DNA of 64,000 nucleotides from Babylonia areolata. Its lineage: Eukaryota; Mollusca; Gastropoda; Neogastropoda; Buccinidae. The DNA lies in contig NC_134887.1 of the NCBI RefSeq assembly GCF_041734735.1, positions 34,199,744-34,263,743 of the forward strand. Direction: 5' to 3'. Both the position numbers and the translations under genes were made by a program. Within the stretch, counting starts at the first letter, position 1; every line of letters begins with the position of its first letter. Below the pieces are notes generated by a model. The model was given only the letters and a program-made list of their open reading frames with translations. It searched no databases and had not been told where the DNA came from. Shown here piece by piece: positions 63,261 to 64,000 of this stretch.

Positions 63261-63744
63261 CTCCGCCCCCCTCCTACCCCCACCTCCAACACACCATCAT
63301 ACACAAACTCCAACACACACTTATACACAAACACACACTCATCACGTTTGCTATTACTCAAGGCGAAAATCTCGTACAGAAAGAACAGACACAAAACACC
63401 TTCACTGACAAAGCACTACTACCACCAGGGCCCACGTGTGTGCAGGAGACAAAACTGGTGCTTGCCATCCAGTGTTAGCAGCACACAAAACCTTGCACTA
63501 GTTCAGACTCCGGCAGGGAGTCCGATTCCTGTCCTGTGCAAACTACTATCCACCTATGCGGAGAAAACAAAAATAGCTACGGCCGATAACCAAACAACTT
63601 TTTGACACATTTTTCACAAAACCGGTCAATGATTATATTTCTAATTGCAAAGCAACAAACCTACTGTACAAGATTTTCATCCCACAAGTTTTTCTCCACC
63701 TCCACCAAACCTTGTGTGTTGGTCTGAACGCCAGTCATTTAGAA
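63261..63744. other. Intron upstream of exon 1, unique part
   Basis: C-rich and CA-rich to about 63340, then unique sequence. No further SERCA exon was found before the window ends. Confidence 0.5.
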
Positions 63745-64000
63745 GAGCTGAAAAAGTTCTGCATGCAGCATGCACTTAGTGTACGTAAAAAACCCACAGC
63801 AACAAAAGGGTTTTCCGTGGCAAAATTCTGTAGAAAAATCCACTCTGATGGGGAAACCAATACACTCACAGGCAGAAAATTTTTTTTTTTTTTTTACAGA
63901 AGGGTGGTGCTCTCATTGTTAGCAATGTGCTCTCCCTGGGGAGAGCAGCTCCAATGTCACACACAACTATCTGTTGTGACAAAAAGAGTGACACAATACT
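63745..64000 (+). mobile_element. SINE family 1 copy, 5'-truncated, running to the window edge
   Basis: The blocks GCAGCATGCACTTAGTG, AAAAACCCACAGCAACAAAA, GGCAAAATTCTGTAGAAAAA, GCTCTCCCTGGGGAGAGCAG and TGTTGTGACAAAAAG match the reverse complement of the 6.0 and 44.4 kb copies. An internal T-run lies at 63878-63894. Confidence 0.8.

Overview
The window looks like nuclear DNA of a gastropod mollusc, probably a caenogastropod. The reasons are intron-rich genes, GC3-rich exons in AT-rich introns, very many CA/GT, GA and poly-A tracts, dense minisatellites, and several tRNA-derived SINE families of the kind I recognise from marine snails. The taxon is an inference; no species marker is present.

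Two protein-coding genes are supported, and they converge. At the left edge (about 1-254, + strand) is the last coding exon of a gene I cannot name. Its 3' end is tandemly duplicated through the stop codon and carries four TGACGTCA palindromes. From 62242 down to 37456 on the - strand lies the C-terminal 625 residues of a sarco/endoplasmic reticulum Ca2+-ATPase (SERCA). It is spread over 14 constitutive-position exons plus one extra alternative exon, all open and all joined by sensible splice sites. The first ~390 residues (A domain, M1-M4, phosphorylated Asp) lie beyond the right edge.

The SERCA gene holds the most interesting biology. (1) Exons 12a (50092-50225) and 12b (48850-48983) are two versions of the same exon. 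Both are 134 bp with identical phase, 31 of 44 residues agree, and they encode the luminal L7-8 disulphide loop and M8. Using both, or neither, brings in a stop codon, so the layout fits mutually exclusive splicing. (2) The intron between exons 8 and 9 is an AT-AC, U12-type intron with donor ATATCCTT and branch site TTCCTTGAC. (3) A SINE has inserted exactly at that branch site, and the target-site duplication carries a copy of it. (4) Several tandem arrays start at or very near 3' splice sites, and in two cases the repeat unit contains a copy of the acceptor.

Between the two genes, about 37 kb (roughly 0.5-37.4 kb) shows no convincing gene. It is built of minisatellites (0.9-2.1, 11.6-12.0, 13.2-14.1, 16.4-17.8, 18.6-18.9 and 22.6-23.6 kb), microsatellites, homopolymer runs and SINE pieces. 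The array at 16.4-17.8 kb has a regular nested structure of 40-bp monomers in blocks of 6, 10, 7, 4 and 3, separated by a ~49-bp spacer. The introns carry further arrays at 38-40, 56.2-57.1, 57.6-58.5, 59.5-59.7 and 62.2-63.2 kb. No rRNA, true tRNA gene, CRISPR array, LTR element or virus-like element was seen.
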